Positions 50,001 through 63,982 are shown, counted from the stretch's first letter. The stretch is DNA of 64,000 bases from Tanytarsus gracilentus (GCA_038502055.1 JAXRKN010000042.1:372001-436000); one strand, 5' to 3'. Notes: generated by a model not told the origin, from the letters alone. Translations and numbers: made by a program.

Positions 50001-53000
50001 TTTCATGGCCTTGAACTTGAGCCAAAAAAACTTGATGAAACTTAATCTACTTGGACGTCATGGTGAATTTTATTGTTGATATGGGTTAGAAAAGTGCATA
50101 ATTAATTATTGTTACTGAAAAGACAAAAAAATCCATAAATCTTCTTCACGGTTAATCTTCTCTGGGGACATTCAGAAAGAAAATTCAAGGAAGGTTTTGG
50201 AAGATCATAAAAGTTAAAAAATGATAACTTTTTTAAGGTGTTTGCTAATATTTTATTACTTTTAAAGAATAATTTATATTTTTAATAACTTTTTGTTTTC
50301 CTTCCTTTAAAAGGAGAAATACATTATACATGAACACTCTTAACGTTTAAGCTGCACTCTATTTCCTAAGAAGACTGTCGAGATTTAATTTCCTCATGCA
50401 TGTGAGAGCATTCCAAGAACGGATTGCTGTTAAAAGAAAAATTATTTTATGTTTGCATGGATACAGCTCAAAGCTTAAAGATAATGAAATAATTTTTTAC
50501 ATGCCATGTCCAACACTTTCGATCATTTCTCTGGCTTTGACAGGACACGTGTATAGTCAACAGCTTTATTTAGTTTCTGTCTTCCTGAGAAAAAATAGAT
50601 CAGAGCTCTGTTGGTAGCATTTTTCTATCAGATTTTCCTATTTCATCAAAATCTCATCTTCATGTTTCACAAATAAATTTATTTCCCAAGGTGCTTCATG
50701 GAGAATTTCATCAATCATTGGGAGTGAAATAAAATATCTTGTTTATTAGTTTGAATCTGAAACCTTGCTGAAGTAAACGAGGATGAGCTTTGGAACTTGT
50801 GCCTTTCATTTAATTTTGAATTTCGGAGAACGAAAGCTGCTGCACCTTTTGAATAAGGACAACTTTATAAATTACCTAATCAAGCTTTTAATCTGTTGCG
50901 TGTCGTTTTCACTTTTTACCATTAAAAATAGCTTCAATTTTTCAAGTTCTCTGGTATCAGCTCGTTGGATAATTTTCTGGGAAATATTATTTTCACAGAG
51001 TCATAAATCCGAATTGACATGTCTGCAAGTGGGACGAAATGACAGCATAAAAATGTTGTTACTGCTTTAATTAAATTATAAGTTCACGAGAAAAGGTTTC
51101 ATTAATTTTTATCGTAGGAATTCCCACTCTAATTGTGCGTAAAATTCTTGGATTTGTTTACCATTTTTTTTATCAAAAATTTTCCTCGAAATTAAATGTT
51201 TGAAGGTTGATTTTTATTATTAAAAACATCAAACAGTTAGTTGCAATGTAGATTACAAAATAATATTTTATTGTCTTTGAGGCATTTAAAACAATTTTGA
51301 TATTCCAGGAATTTTTTAATCAAATTCAAAGTTTTGAGTAAATAATTCTTAAAACTTTAAACATAGAATTTAATTTAATTAAATTTTTATTTCACATCCA
51401 TTTTTAATGAGATCAGAGTTTATTTAATTTAACTAACCCAAGCGTGTAATGAACAAATAGAATTCAAACACATGAAAATTTCAAGTTGAATAATTTTCCA
51501 ATTTTGTATGTAATCAAAATATGTGTTGATTAGCATATGATTGAGTGAAAATAATCTCAAATTTTAAGCAGTGGCATGGAGTGCATTTAAATGTTTAAAA
51601 TTTCCTGAACTATTTACAAATTTGATTTTTTAAAATTAGAAATAAACAAAAAATAAATAAATAATTTATTTTTAAAAATTTCAAATAACCGCACATGAAA
51701 AAAATTTACTCTCTCTTCAACGAGTTCTAATTTCGTTCATAAATCAAAATTTTTGTCACATTTTGGAAGTTCATTGCGTTTTGATTAAAGATCTCATTTC
51801 ATATTTTTTGACGAATTTCCGAGAATTTTTTTTGTGACTCATTGAATAACAATGAGATTTTCCGCGGGCGTTAAAAAACAGGTGCTTTTCATCAGCAATT
51901 CCAAGCATTTTTCCTTCACATGCTCAAACACAAAAGAAAAATAGGTAATGCAAACACATGTCTCGACTTTTTGACGTAATTTTTACTTGTTTATTTATCT
52001 CATTCATCTTCGTGTTCTGTTGTGCTTCGTATGCCGAAAAATATCTCATGATTGACTCATAATTTTACTGTTTATCTTGCTAGATATCTCGCCGTCACAC
52101 AACCTCTAAATTACTCGAGACGGAGACGCTCAAAACGACTGGCACTGTACATGATTTTCATTGTGTGGATGCTCGCATTATTAATTACGTGTCCGCCCAT
52201 TCTCGGATGGTATGAACCGAAGCGAAAAGAGGAGTTAATAAAATCGCATGAGTGTCGATATAATGAAAATGAAGGATATGTTGTCTTTTCCGCTCTGGGT
52301 ATGCTTTTAGAATTACACCATTAGTTTAGGGTATCCTTGAAATTTTTTAACAGTCGTCGTGATAAGAATTTAGAATGAGAAAAATAATGCAGGATTTTGA
52401 GGGTAAAGTGTGAAAAATTCTTCACAGCTTTTCCCTTAAAGAGAATTTTTTTGCAGTTTTAAAAGAATGAAAATTTTATTTAACATTTAACAAAAAAGTT
52501 TGAAAGAATTCTGTAAAAAAATTATCTAACAAATCAATCCACGCCATTGATCACTCTTTAATACCTTAATAACCACTATCCTAAAGCTATTATCTAAATT
52601 GGATCGATGAAGCGCTAATTGAAATTTTAATCGCCTTAATTAAAAAGTCAATTTCATAAAATTATACAAATGAAAATGTAAACACAAAATTTTAATTTCC
52701 GTAAAAAAATGAAAATGAAAATTTTAATTGCTTATCACACGCGTGAAAATTTCATGGTTAGATAATTTGTAAAAATATTATATCATGGGCTCACGTTTTC
52801 TCTCTTTTCCTATTAAAGGATCATTCTTCATTCCGATGCTTGTGATGGTTTACGTGTATCTGAGAATCTCGTGTGTGGTAGCAAACAGACATGATGACAT
52901 GGTTCAAATAAAAGTTCATCAGGTAAGCGGATTTTTTCCACATCATGAATGTATAAGATGATCCGTCGCTCGTGGCAAGGCTTTTATATATATTCTTTTA

Positions 53001-55054
53001 TGAGTTTTTTTGATAAACTTTTTATTGCTTATAATGAGAGAAAAATTTCTTAATTTATGACTGAAACTTTTAAAAGCTTTCGGTAAGCTTTTAGAATATT
53101 AAATTAATCTTTTAAAGAGTAAAATTTTCTGTATCAACGAAATTGTATGACAAGAGTGCTTAGATAGGGAAAGAAGTAATTCATATTACAAACACACGCC
53201 AGATGTGGTAGCATTGAATTAATTTTAGAGGAAAATACTCAAGCACAACATTCCAAAGCGAGCGATAAGAATTTTTCAAATTATTTTCATAAACCTAAAT
53301 AGAGCTAAAATTTACGAGGAGCAAAATTGAAAATTTTTACAAATTTAATGAGATTTTTTAGAGGGAAAATAATTGTGTAAATGCTTGAGTATGTGGTTCA
53401 CATTTAAATGAATGTTTAATGGAAATTTGATATCGCAGAATCAAATTAATGAATTTTAATGATGAATTTTTTAAATATATTGAGGTTAAATACTTGAGGC
53501 ATTTTTTGACGGATTTAAAATTAAAAATTAATGGAAATTTTTTTATCTATAAAAATTTAAATATAATTCAGTGTCACAAGTTTAAGTGGAACCTAAAAAT
53601 TTAAACAATTAAGGAGTTGCAGAATTTTTGGATATTTCAAGTTTCCCAGTTCAATTTTCTCTAAGTATTGTTAGCATTCGTGGCATTCTTAAACTTGACA
53701 AAACCACCAAACTTAATACATTTTAAATACAATCAAGCTCTAAGTAGAAACCGCAATTTATTTTAAATCAAATACTAAAACTTTGGTAATCATGTCGCGG
53801 AAAAAAATTCACTTCTTCTTTTTCCAATTTTGCTTCATCATTTCCTTAAAAACCTTGTCAAGCGAAATTGAGTCACAGTGTCAGCAATATCATGATAAAT
53901 ACATTTTTCCTTCTTCTCTTTTATCCGAAAAAAAAATTCAATTTAGAACTCGGCACGTACACGGGAGATTTGTGCAAATGACTTTGAGTCAGAAAATGAA
54001 ATTCGTGTTAGTAGTAGACAAAGTCATCCACCGCATCGACTGACAGATCAATCGATGACGACTCCAGTAGGAACAAGTCAACGTAACAGTCCGATATTGC
54101 CGGATCAAGATCTCGTGAAAAAGATGGAAAAACTCGAGATTGAAGAGGCAAGAAATGGCCAATATGATCGAGTTCACACCGGCAAGACTCAATCCGAATC
54201 GAATATTAAACTAAACTCCACTCTTAAGACCAAAGACTGTAAGAATTGTCGCGATATAACGAGCGAAATAACCACTTCTCTCACAAATGTCAATGGCAAT
54301 AACAACTCGAGCGACAAGGCCAACGGAAATCAACAATCAAGTAACAATTTTTATCTTCTCCGATCGAGGACTCAAGCGAAGTCGCTGTCGACTCGAATTT
54401 CCTCCCTCAAACGTGAGAGTAAGACAACAAGAACGCTATCAATTGTGATGTTTGTGTTTATTGGTAAGAGAATTGTGGCATTTTAATTTTGAGACTTTTC
54501 TTGTGTCCAAGATTAATGATTTTGGTTTCAATTTTATTTACAGGCTGCTGGCTGCCATTCTTTGTTCATTATTTATTAGTAAGTTGTTAATGATAAGTAA
54601 TTAGAAATGGACATGATGAACTTTAGAAGATTAATTTAGATGTAATTTGATTTTTTACTGAGAGTCAAGTTTAAGAAATTTATCAAAGCCCACAATTGGG
54701 TATTAAAGCGCATTTCATAGATCAATTTAATTTAATTTCCAACAAACACTCTAGGTGCCGTTCTATCCAGATTTGAAAAATACAAACTTAGTACGGATGT
54801 TCACTTGGCTTGGTATGTGCATTGTTCGAAAATATTATAACCCACTTAGTGTTTTATAGCACTCATAAATTCACCCATAATTCTATCTCTTCACGCTAGG
54901 TTGGATAAATTCTTGCCTCAATCCATTCATTTATGCGGCATATTCGGAAGATTTTCGTGCTGCCTTTTATCGACTGACGCTTCGAAAAATATGTATATCA
55001 ACCAAGAAAAAGCCTCACGGCTATCCTCTAACCTCAGTGTCAGCGAGACGTTAA
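47059..55054 (+). CDS. Aminergic (octopamine/tyramine/dopamine-type) G-protein-coupled receptor, orphan subtype
   Basis: Rhodopsin-family receptor for a biogenic amine. Eight coding exons: 47059-47485, 47778-47880, 52084-52298, 52819-52922, 53947-54463, 54544-54578, 54755-54812, 54900-55054; 537 aa. The extracellular N-terminus (1-76) has N-glycosylation sites (NRSS, NDSS, NATS). Signature residues: N96 in GNTLV (TM1), D124 (TM2), C152 and the amine-binding Asp159 (TM3), DRY 176-178, Ser246 and Ser250 with Pro254 (TM5), CWLPFF in TM6, NPFIY in TM7. The third intracellular loop is long, polar and low-complexity. The set Asp3.32 plus Ser5.42/5.46 predicts a catechol- or phenol-amine ligand. TM6 reading TLSIVMFVFIGCWLPFFVHY does not match the Octbeta, OAMB or Dop1 types I know; it may be the CG13579-like orphan group. 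AATAAA at 55312-55317. Confidence 0.88.
47881..52083. other. 4.2 kb GPCR intron inside the DRY codons
   Basis: Interrupts the Arg codon of the DRY motif (AG/A). It contains the dispersed repeat at 49029-49660. The remaining sequence is AT-rich with short unsupported ORFs. Confidence 0.7.
49029..49660. repeat. Dispersed repeat with internal tandem duplication and GAAAGTAA microsatellite
   Basis: Two related units begin at 49029 and 49121: each starts with CTGAT(G/A)CAATGACGA and ends near ATGGCATTGTG. The segment 49121-49183 is similar, in reverse complement, to 62052-62128. Downstream, a (GAAAGTAA)n-like tract covers about 49418-49450, and TATAGC-GGA-GCTATA forms a small hairpin at about 49623-49637. 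The GC-richer, complex sequence stands out from the intron around it. No coding sequence and no clear element boundary. Confidence 0.55.
52923..53946. other. GPCR intron before the third-loop exon
   Basis: 1.0 kb AT-rich intron. The acceptor ATTCAATTTAG ending at 53946 was chosen because it opens a phase-0 frame (NSARTREIC) joining VHQ to the third-loop sequence. The acceptor-like CAG at 53992 would break the frame. Confidence 0.65.
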
Positions 55055-58000
55055 GGCTTATGTGAAAACTGTTGGTGTAGGATGAAAAGGTTAAAGAATA
55101 TAATCAACAGCCAAGGTTATTTGTCAACAATAACACGCAGTGTGTAATTCGATAAAGATATTAAATATTCAGCATCCCTCTGCATGAGTTCGCAAAGCAA
55201 GAAAAATTTTCTCAGATTATTCTTGATGAAAAATTTCATCTTATTGCCAAATGACTGCAAAGCAAAAAAAGACGGAAAGTTCTGTATAATTAAGCGCTCA
55301 TGCTGCATTGAAATAAATTTCTGTAAATTGTATAGCATTAATTCAATTAAGTCCGATGCAGAAGAAAGTTGCATGAGAAGGGAAAAGTTTAACGTTTTTC
55401 TGCTCTGTGTTGACAGATTGTGCATGTTGAAAAAAAATTACAAAATTTTTTTGTGAGATGAAAAAAATATTTGATGGTAGAAAAGTTGTTAGAAATTTTC
55501 ACATTCCGAAAGCTTTTCCATTCCATTTGAGTTTAAAAAAGTTGTGAATCTCATTTCTCGATTAAATCTGATCGAAATCAATGGTTGGACATTCCACGAA
55601 TGAAATGACAAAATATTAATTGGCTCTTTGTTATTTCAACAAAATATTTTCGCACTCATGAAGTTAAATTTTTTTATGTGATAAAATGACAAACACGTGT
55701 TAGCTTTAATAGTTTAAGAAATGATTTATTTAAATTCAATTTATGCATAAATTGCCTTCATGAATACGAAAATGCTCCTGAATGTCCAATCACTGAGTGA
55801 TGACTAAGTTCGAGAGAGAAAAAAATAATGAAGCGTGCAGCTCGTAAAGTTTCCTTTTGAAGTCGAGAAATGAGAATGAAAAAAGAAGCTTATTTTACCC
55901 AAAAGGGACATCTAACTTACAAGGCGAGAGAGATGTGTCAGCTTACCCTCAATTGTGCTGTAAATATGCCGCTCATGCTGCAAATTCATAAAATTTATTT
56001 ATTCATATATATGAAAGCGACAAAAAATGTAAAAGTTTGGTGTGCACATGCCATGAAATGTCCTTTAGAATTTTGTAGTAATGAGAAAGATTTTGAACGT
56101 CAAGTGTGAATAAATTTTTGATGAAAATGTTTTTAACTTTTCGCTGCAAAAAATTTTTGTTATGGATTTTCATCTTTTAAAAGCACATGAGCAAAACACG
56201 AATGTTGTAAATCATAAGTGAAATTTAAATGTTGTACATTAGAAATAATTGAAATACCAAAACGAGTCATTTAAAATATTTAGAATCCTCGAAGAAAAAA
56301 TTTATCAAATTTTTGAAAGACTTTCACAACAAAACTATAAATGACTCAATTTTCACATACCTCCACACTCGAGTGATGTATTTGTTTAGAGTATTATCTC
56401 ACGTGAATTGTAATGACCGTCTGCAGCTGCTTTTGTAAATATTTAAAAAATACCTCTCGCTACTAAATAAGAAGAGTTGAAACTTTTTCGTTGTGTGCTC
56501 CTCAAAGTGTTTAAAAATAGAATTTGAAAATAAAGTAAATAAGGAAGAAAAATACAAAAAAAAATATTTCCTTTGAATTTTAAAAATTTTCAGATTTATT
56601 TTTAAGGTGTGGAATTTAATTCCGAATTTAAATGTGGGACGTTTTTGGAAACAATCGTATTAATATAAAAGTAAACAGATTTTTCAAACGTCCATATATG
56701 CTTCTGCCCTCATGATTGAATTATAGATGAGAAAAACCTTGGAAGTTCCAAATCATCAATTACAATCACTTCATTTTGCAGTCGACTATCATGTAAGAGA
56801 TAAAAACCCTCGAGAGTATCCTTGCTGATCATGATCCATTGCCTTTTTGGTATTCAGAAGAGAATGGATTGATTTTCACCATCGAAAAATTCCCATAAAA
56901 ATCTCATAAATTTTTTTAACAGCTTTTATTGAGTTTTTGATGTAGAAGCTCAAGAAAATGAAAAAAAAACTGAGATATTTTTTATGAACAAACAATGAGG
57001 GAGACTTAATTGCCTCATAAATGTAACAGTAGCCGAAAAGCAACAGTTTCTGTCGCCCTAAATTATGTCATCGTAGCCAAAATGAAAAAGCGCGCCAAAA
57101 TAAAGAGAGCAATAAAGTAAATGAGACTTCAATACTAATATGATTAATGACTCGTATACCAATTTTTCATGTGGATAGAAATAAATTTACACGCCGCATG
57201 TTTTATATGCTTCAATATAATTATTGACCTTTTCATCATATTGTAAATTATATATTTATTTTTTCTTATCTAGAATTTTATTCCTAGCTCAAGTGTTTTA
57301 TGCTGCACGGGAGAGATATTTTTGTATATATTATTTACGGCAGCTAAGTAAACAGCCGAAAATAAAGGGCGATATTTTTTATCAATAATCAATTTTTATT
57401 ATTTGTTTGGTATTCGGAAACGGGCGATGGCCATAAACTCGTGGTGTGACAGATGTAAAACCTTGGCTTTGGTGAAGGTTGAATTAAATTTTTGCTGGCA
57501 TCAAAATATTTTTGTTTATATCAAAAATTTATTTTTATTGTTAGTATTATTATATTTATTTTATTAATTGAGTTCATAAAATTTACCTAAAAAAGAGCGA
57601 TCAGATGTTTTAGATGTTAGTTGTTTCAGAATAAATTCAAAGTTAAATCCTCGTACAATCACGCACTGTAAACATTGTTGTAAATGATGAATTATGACCC
57701 AATTTGAGTCTTAAAACTAATTTCATTGCAAACACTCCATTTTCCTGGAGCAGCATCATGATGATTCATTATCATCCAGCAAATACATTAGCGGGAGAAT
57801 TTTCATCGTTTAAATAAACGCTCTCTCATTTATAGTGGGTGAGGATTTAATTTCATTAGCTAGTTTAATTGCGAGGTATAAAAGGGACGATTTTAATTAA
57901 ATTAAGCTGCTTAATGGAAAATTAATAATCGATGGAAAATTCAACATCGACTACATTGTACAGGGAAGCATAATTTTATTGTATGTGCGTGGAATTTTTA

Positions 58001-61000
58001 AATCACTCTGATTCGCTCTCAGACTTCAATGTATGTTAAAACGGGTTACAAAGCTTGTAATTGAAAAGCTTTGCTGATGCAATATGTTTTTATGAATCAA
58101 GATATGAATTCAAAATGATGAACATGCGAGTTCAAAAAGATTTCTATGGTAACCAGTGTGCTTAATAAAGATTAAATGCAAATTACAAAAACATGAAAAG
58201 GTTTTATACTTTGTGGCTTTTTTAAAAAAAATATATTGAGATTTTTCTATGAATATAAAAGAACTGAACAAGCTGTGCGAAAATTGCAAATGTTTTCAAA
58301 AATTTTAATTTAAAGAATTTTTATTTGGGGAAATATAAAAAAAATACAGACAAAGCTGATATTTTGTCAATGCAAAAAGAACCTCCATGGTGATGTGTCA
58401 TTTTCTTTCTAACCTTTATTAAAAGTTGAAAACAAAATAATTCACTCAAAATAAAATGTAATGTCACCTACATTCATTCACAATAATTTTGATTCAAAAC
58501 CACTTGTAATCCCACGAGTTCTTTTTAATTGCTTATCTCTTTTAATTTTTACTCTACACGTGAATTCAAATTTAAATCCAATAAATATAAATTTTATTTC
58601 AAAAACAAATTTGAAAAGTTCAATCGCTAAACTTTATCAATTTCAAATCGTTTGTATCCATAAAAAGCACAGTTTGCAATATCTACAATCGACATAAATT
58701 TCAACATCGAACTAGACCTTAAACTTTTTTCATACGATGAAATATTCAACCCTTTCTATCTCTCTGTTGCAAACAAGAGCTTAAAAACCACCAAATAATC
58801 ATTATGATGTGAATTTCAGGAGAAAGAGGAAATCGATTTTATAACAAATTTAACGCTGGTCTTCATAATCGTGTTACAGCAATGTGGTTTGGTTGCAAAA
58901 ACATCCGCACAGTGTACACACAACAAAAGCATTTGTTAAGAGTGAAAAAAATTCTAGTGGAAAAATTTACTACGCTGAGACTTTTTTTATTAATTTATCC
59001 AGGGTGTGCTGTCAGGCAGAATGAAAGTCTTAATTAAATTTACAACAATTAATTTATCTTCTGCGTATTTTTCGTAACTAAATAGAAGAGAAAACTGGAA
59101 GTGAGTCTAAATTTTTAGCTTTGTACAAAAATTAAAAGGTTGAAAGGGTTTCAGTTCTGCTTTTTTCCAGCAAATTGTTTAAAAATTAATTTTTTATGCA
59201 AACAATTTCATGAGAAATTTACAGAGTTTAAAGTTCAGCATCCTTCGATTTGGAAATTGCGAGTTTTCCACTCCCTGACATAAAACTTTAATCTTTATGT
59301 TTTCCTTCAAGCATTAAATAACGTCCATATTAATCTCAGCTCAGTAACGCCGCTCAAATTAAATTCATTTAAAAGCATTGACATGAAAGAGTGTCGTTAA
59401 GGTAAGTGGAAGCTCTCTAACAGGCATAAAAGAAGAACACTAAAGTTTTATCCATGAACAGAGCTTTCTCGGAATTAGAGACAAAAGCAAATTTAATAAA
59501 GGGCGAAGCAGCCCGCAAGCAAACTGGGGAAGAGACAGATGAGGCGAGAAAATATTCTTCTATTTTTCCTGATCAGCAGTTTTTCCATGCTATTTAATTT
59601 AGTTAGAAGATTAAATTGGAGAGTTTATCGAAATTTAAATTGTTTTCATTATTTGTGGTGATTTTGGAGTGGTGAAAATTATTTCGTTTACTTTAAGTGA
59701 ATATTTTAGTGAGGGTGAGACACTTAACGACTTTTTAAGTTCAAAAATGTTTTAAAATTCAATCAAAGAAAAATTTGTTTAATTTTTTATTTTATTGAAT
59801 TGAAAAAGCTTGTCGGTCAACGCTCAAAATGGTGTCAACGCTTGTGACCTACATCCCTAAAAACTTTTATACATAACAAATTTTATTAAAAAATTCCTTT
59901 AGGGTTTTTTCTTTTAATTTTCGTTTCCATTGCCTCACAAAATGATAAAAAAAAGTTGCTTGCGGTATGTTTTTATTACTTCCTATTTCCTTCAATGTCA
60001 GACATTTTAGTTTCAAATTTTTGTGTTCGAAATGTGGTTTAGGGATGAAATTAAGGACAGGAAATGGAGAGGAAAGTTTGTGAAGTAAATACAAAAGTTT
60101 TGAGTATGCTAAGTGAGAGGAAATTTTCTCACTTTATAAAGTGTAGCACCTGAAGTCATCATTTTATCTGAAAGCTTTTGAATAATTTTCTGTAAATGAA
60201 ATTACAAGCAGACTTTTAATGGGAAAGTTTGCTGGATTGATTTCAAACTTTTAAGGAATAAATTTTCTGGTTTTAAATCTCTGAATTTTCTTGTCATAAA
60301 AATCTTAATTAAGAAAACTCAACGAAATTAAAAAGTGTTTAAAAGTAACCCCAAGTAATTATAATTTCAAAACTTTTGAATCCACATTCTTCAAACCTAA
60401 AGAGCGGTATTTAAACTTATCTCACATGAAACTTTTCTCGTGTTAAATCTTCTAAATCTTTGAGTTTAAGGTTTTCCTCAAACCTTTTTTAACCCTCAAT
60501 GTGTTGCGATAAATTTCAAATCCTTTCGCTAAATTTATTTTACTTTTTTGCGAATATTTTTTCCTCGACAAGCCAATTATTTTTCAGTAAAGGCATGGAA
60601 AATCTCTTAAATGCCAAATTTAGCGTGATGAATTGCGATCTCAGTCTTGAATGCTCAATTGAAAAGAAATAAGTTGGATTTATTCAAAATTGATGTTAAA
60701 GTGTTAAAGCTTTCATTTCAATTAATTTGAGGTTTGAAAATTCACAGAAAAAATTATAATTTGTGTGCACGTGTTCCAATTAATTCTATTTTTAGAGCTT
60801 CGTAATTTTATAGGGGGCGTCAATGACTTTTCATTGAAATAATTAGGTCTAAATTTTAAATTAAGCTGTTTATTGAATTTGGAAAAATAAATTTTATAGG
60901 AAATACAAAAAATTTAATTAAAAATTTTCATAATGTTCAGCAAAATTTTAAGATAAATTTTTGCTTATTTTTCAAATAATTTTCAAAAAAAATACCTCAA

Positions 61001-61864
61001 CTCTTCCAATATTTTACCCTTATTGGCATTATTAGTAAGATTCATATCAATAAAAAATAAAAGTGCCTTTTTCTTGCGCCTTTATAATATCCAGGAAATG
61101 AACAGCTCGGCAAAAAAGAAAACCTCAACTCAATCGATGTTTTTATCGTATCACACTCAGAAAGAGGCAAAATTCCGTTCCACTTGAAAGCTTCCACATC
61201 TCAAAAATCATCCGGCAATATTCAGAAGTGAAGTTGATGAGTGAAAAGCGATATACTTTGTTCGGCTGATTGCATTATTGGAAATGCGAGAAGTGAACAA
61301 AAACGAAAAAAGAAGAAGAACTGAAAAGTTTGTGAAGAACAAAATCATTAAAAATCGAGAAGGAATTTTTTAGGGGTTCCATTAATTTTCGCAAGTCAAA
61401 CTTTTGCATTAAAATCCATACAAAAAAAAGTTTGAAATAGAATTCAATTGGGAAATTCCACGTGCAAAGTCAATAAACCACGTGATTTGAATTCGAAAAC
61501 TACGCGATAAAATTTTCTCGCTTCATTCACTGTCATACATGCATGACGTGATGGGTATCGCACCATACACACAATATAATAATTAAAAAGTTTCATAACA
61601 TGACACCTTATCGTACTGAGACCATTCAGTTCACCAGTCAAGCTGACAACAACGGCAGCCGTATTTCATTTCATTTTTCCAATTTAATATTTTTTTATTG
61701 CCCTGCGATATGTACAACAATGAAAACTTTTCTGAGTGCATGACGATAAATGTTTTTTTCGTATTCTGTCCACAAGGATTTAGTTAATTACTCTTCTTTA
61801 CCTTTTTGGACGAAATTTTCACAAGAAATGCTAATTTAAAAGTTCATCGGAATTTACCTTTTTA
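55055..61864. other. Receptor 3' UTR and intergenic DNA
   Basis: Holds the receptor 3' UTR with AATAAA at 55312-55317, then about 6.5 kb of AT-rich DNA. I found no ORF with family resemblance, no tRNA and no transposon coding sequence. Confidence 0.5.
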
Positions 61865-62635
61865 GTGTAACCCACGAAGTGGTGTAACACTTATATGCGC
61901 CTATTTCCGTCCGTCCGTCCGTCTGTTCCATCGAGTTGGTCCTGAGATAGCTAGAGCTTGTTTTCGCACATGGTAGGTCTATGAATTTAGATTCGGCCAT
62001 TTTAGGAATTATGAGGGTCATGACCACAGGTCGTGCCATGGACAGCCCTAAATGCCATTTTTCACACAAATTTCCTGTTATATGGCTTCATGTATGTCGT
62101 TGAACTCGTATTTGTATCAGGAATCGAAAGGATTGATGATATTTGAGGAATGTCTATCATGGCCATCCAAGAGTGCCACCAATGTGGGTGGGAAAGTTAG
62201 AGGAATTAGTTTGAAAATGGGGGGAGGGAGGAGCATGCTTTTTAAAATATGGTTATGTTGTTGTGGATTGAAGGAATGATTGGATGGATTGAAAATGGAA
62301 ATGTGAAAATGGAACAAGTGGAAAATGGAAATAGTGGAAAATGAAAATAGTGGAAAATGAAAATAGTGGAAAATGAAAATAGTGGAAAATGGAAATGTGA
62401 AAATGAAAAGTGGAAAATGGAACAAGTGGAAAATGGAACATAGTGGAAAATGGAACACAGTGGAAAATGGAATACAATAGAAAATGGAACATGGTGGAAA
62501 ATGAAACACAGTGGGAAATGTAACATAATTGAGAAATATTTTCCATAAGGCTTCCCTTTTGGCTTCTCCAAGGCTTCTTCATAGAACTTCCCCATGTTAC
62601 ATTTCCAATACTGATCTGTTACAAGTGGGTTACAC
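61865..62635. mobile_element. Non-autonomous element with 11 bp inverted ends and internal minisatellite
   Basis: Ends are perfect inverted repeats: GTGTAACCCAC at 61865-61875 and GTGGGTTACAC at 62625-62635. Inside are a (CCGT)n tract (about 61908-61923), a segment related to the repeat at 49121-49183 (62052-62128, opposite strand), and a minisatellite (62286-62520). No transposase is encoded and no target-site duplication is evident. The GC-richer 5' part contrasts with the flanks. Confidence 0.6.
62286..62520. repeat. Minisatellite, about 16 bp unit
   Basis: Around 14 imperfect copies of GTGGAAAATGRAAATA and variants such as GTGGAAAATGGAACA. The three central copies are identical (GTGGAAAATGAAAATA). 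Open frames on the minus strand rich in Phe, His and Ser are by-products of this repeat. Confidence 0.9.
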
Positions 62636-63982
62636 GGCAACACCCACGTGTGGGTTTTGAAACATTTTTTAATAATTCCTCTGGACGATGACAAAAACTT
62701 TTTTGTCACAAATTTTTACTCACAATGTGAAAATAAATATTTCTTGAAAACTGCTCGCCTAAAACTTTTCATATTTTTATTTTTTGGAGTTTTGAGAGAA
62801 AAATTTAATTTTTAGAATTAATGACTAAAAAATGTCAAAGTCGAGGCATGTGAAACTGTTTATAAAATTTGAATTGTGTTTGTTTATTTTTGTTTTGATT
62901 TTTAAAATTTCATCAAAAATGTCTCTTTAAATTTTAATTTCTAGAGAAACTTCTCACATTCAATTTAATGTATAACCTTAAAAAGTTCTCAGAATCACAC
63001 CAAGAAACCCCAAAGGTAAATTTCCATTGTATGCAAATCAACCCTAAATTCAACAAATGTCGCTAAAGAAATTCATCTTTTTACCGTTTTACGAGTTCTG
63101 AAAATTTTCCATAACTTTCATATTAACTCATCATCAATCTCCTGGAAAAGTTTACTGCGAAGCGACATTAAAAAAGTTTATGTCACTCGAAAATGTTTTC
63201 TACGACATCTTTCATGGAACCTTCACTCGGCTGTCGAATGGTAAAAAAATTGTAAACAACATTAAAGAAAATTATTCATTTCATCCGATTTGCTCGTGGT
63301 TGAGTTGAAAGCAGCAGCACATTAGAAAACGCAATTCCATTCTGACTGTTTTTTTTCTTCAACTTTTGACAGACACGGCCATCATTAATTTCGTTATTTC
63401 GTAGAACAAAAGAAAAAGAAGATAAATGGCATAATAACGCGACAAAATGTTATATGCTCATACTTTTCGGTAAGTTATTTTTCTTTGATGGCACATTAGC
63501 GATAGCTGGCATAGCTTTATGGTCTAATTGAATAATGATCAAAGGCGTTTGGATAATTGTGTGTCAAAAAATAGGGACATGCCTAAAATTTTTAACTGCC
63601 TAAAATTAAATTATATTTTTAAACGGTAATTTCAGGATTCAAAATTAAAATAATTAATCGAGTATAGAATTTCAAACAAAAGGCTTACTGTGGTTAATTT
63701 TTAAAAAATTATTATTTTATTTTTAAAAATTAATAAAACCGTTATTTTTTTAAAATTCCACTCTGTCAAAAAATATTCTAAAAACACAAAAAATATCGAG
63801 AGAGTTTTAGTTTTGAGAGAGAATTGTTTACGAGAGAGCGAACAGCATATGATGCCTCAGCACAATTTCTTTTCTTCCGAGCGCTCACGTTACGCAAGAG
63901 CAATATTAAAGTAAAATTTACACAGCAGTCGAGTCTCGAGTCTCGATACAAAAATGAAAAATTAAATTAATTTTTTTTTCAG
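62636..63982. other. Intergenic DNA at the window end
   Basis: AT-rich with no recognised gene. GAGA-like and GAGTCTC tandem sequences occur at 63800-63950, and a run of T followed by CAG at 63982 could be a splice acceptor. Confidence 0.4.

Noticed and set aside
50396..51070. Two plus-strand ORFs (73 and 95 aa) in the receptor intron
   Set aside because: No domain or codon pattern, no splice context; length is not unusual for intronic DNA of this size.
62117..62709. Overlapping minus-strand ORFs of 109-155 aa rich in Phe, His and Ser
   Set aside because: They are translations of the 16 bp minisatellite, open in all three frames for that reason.
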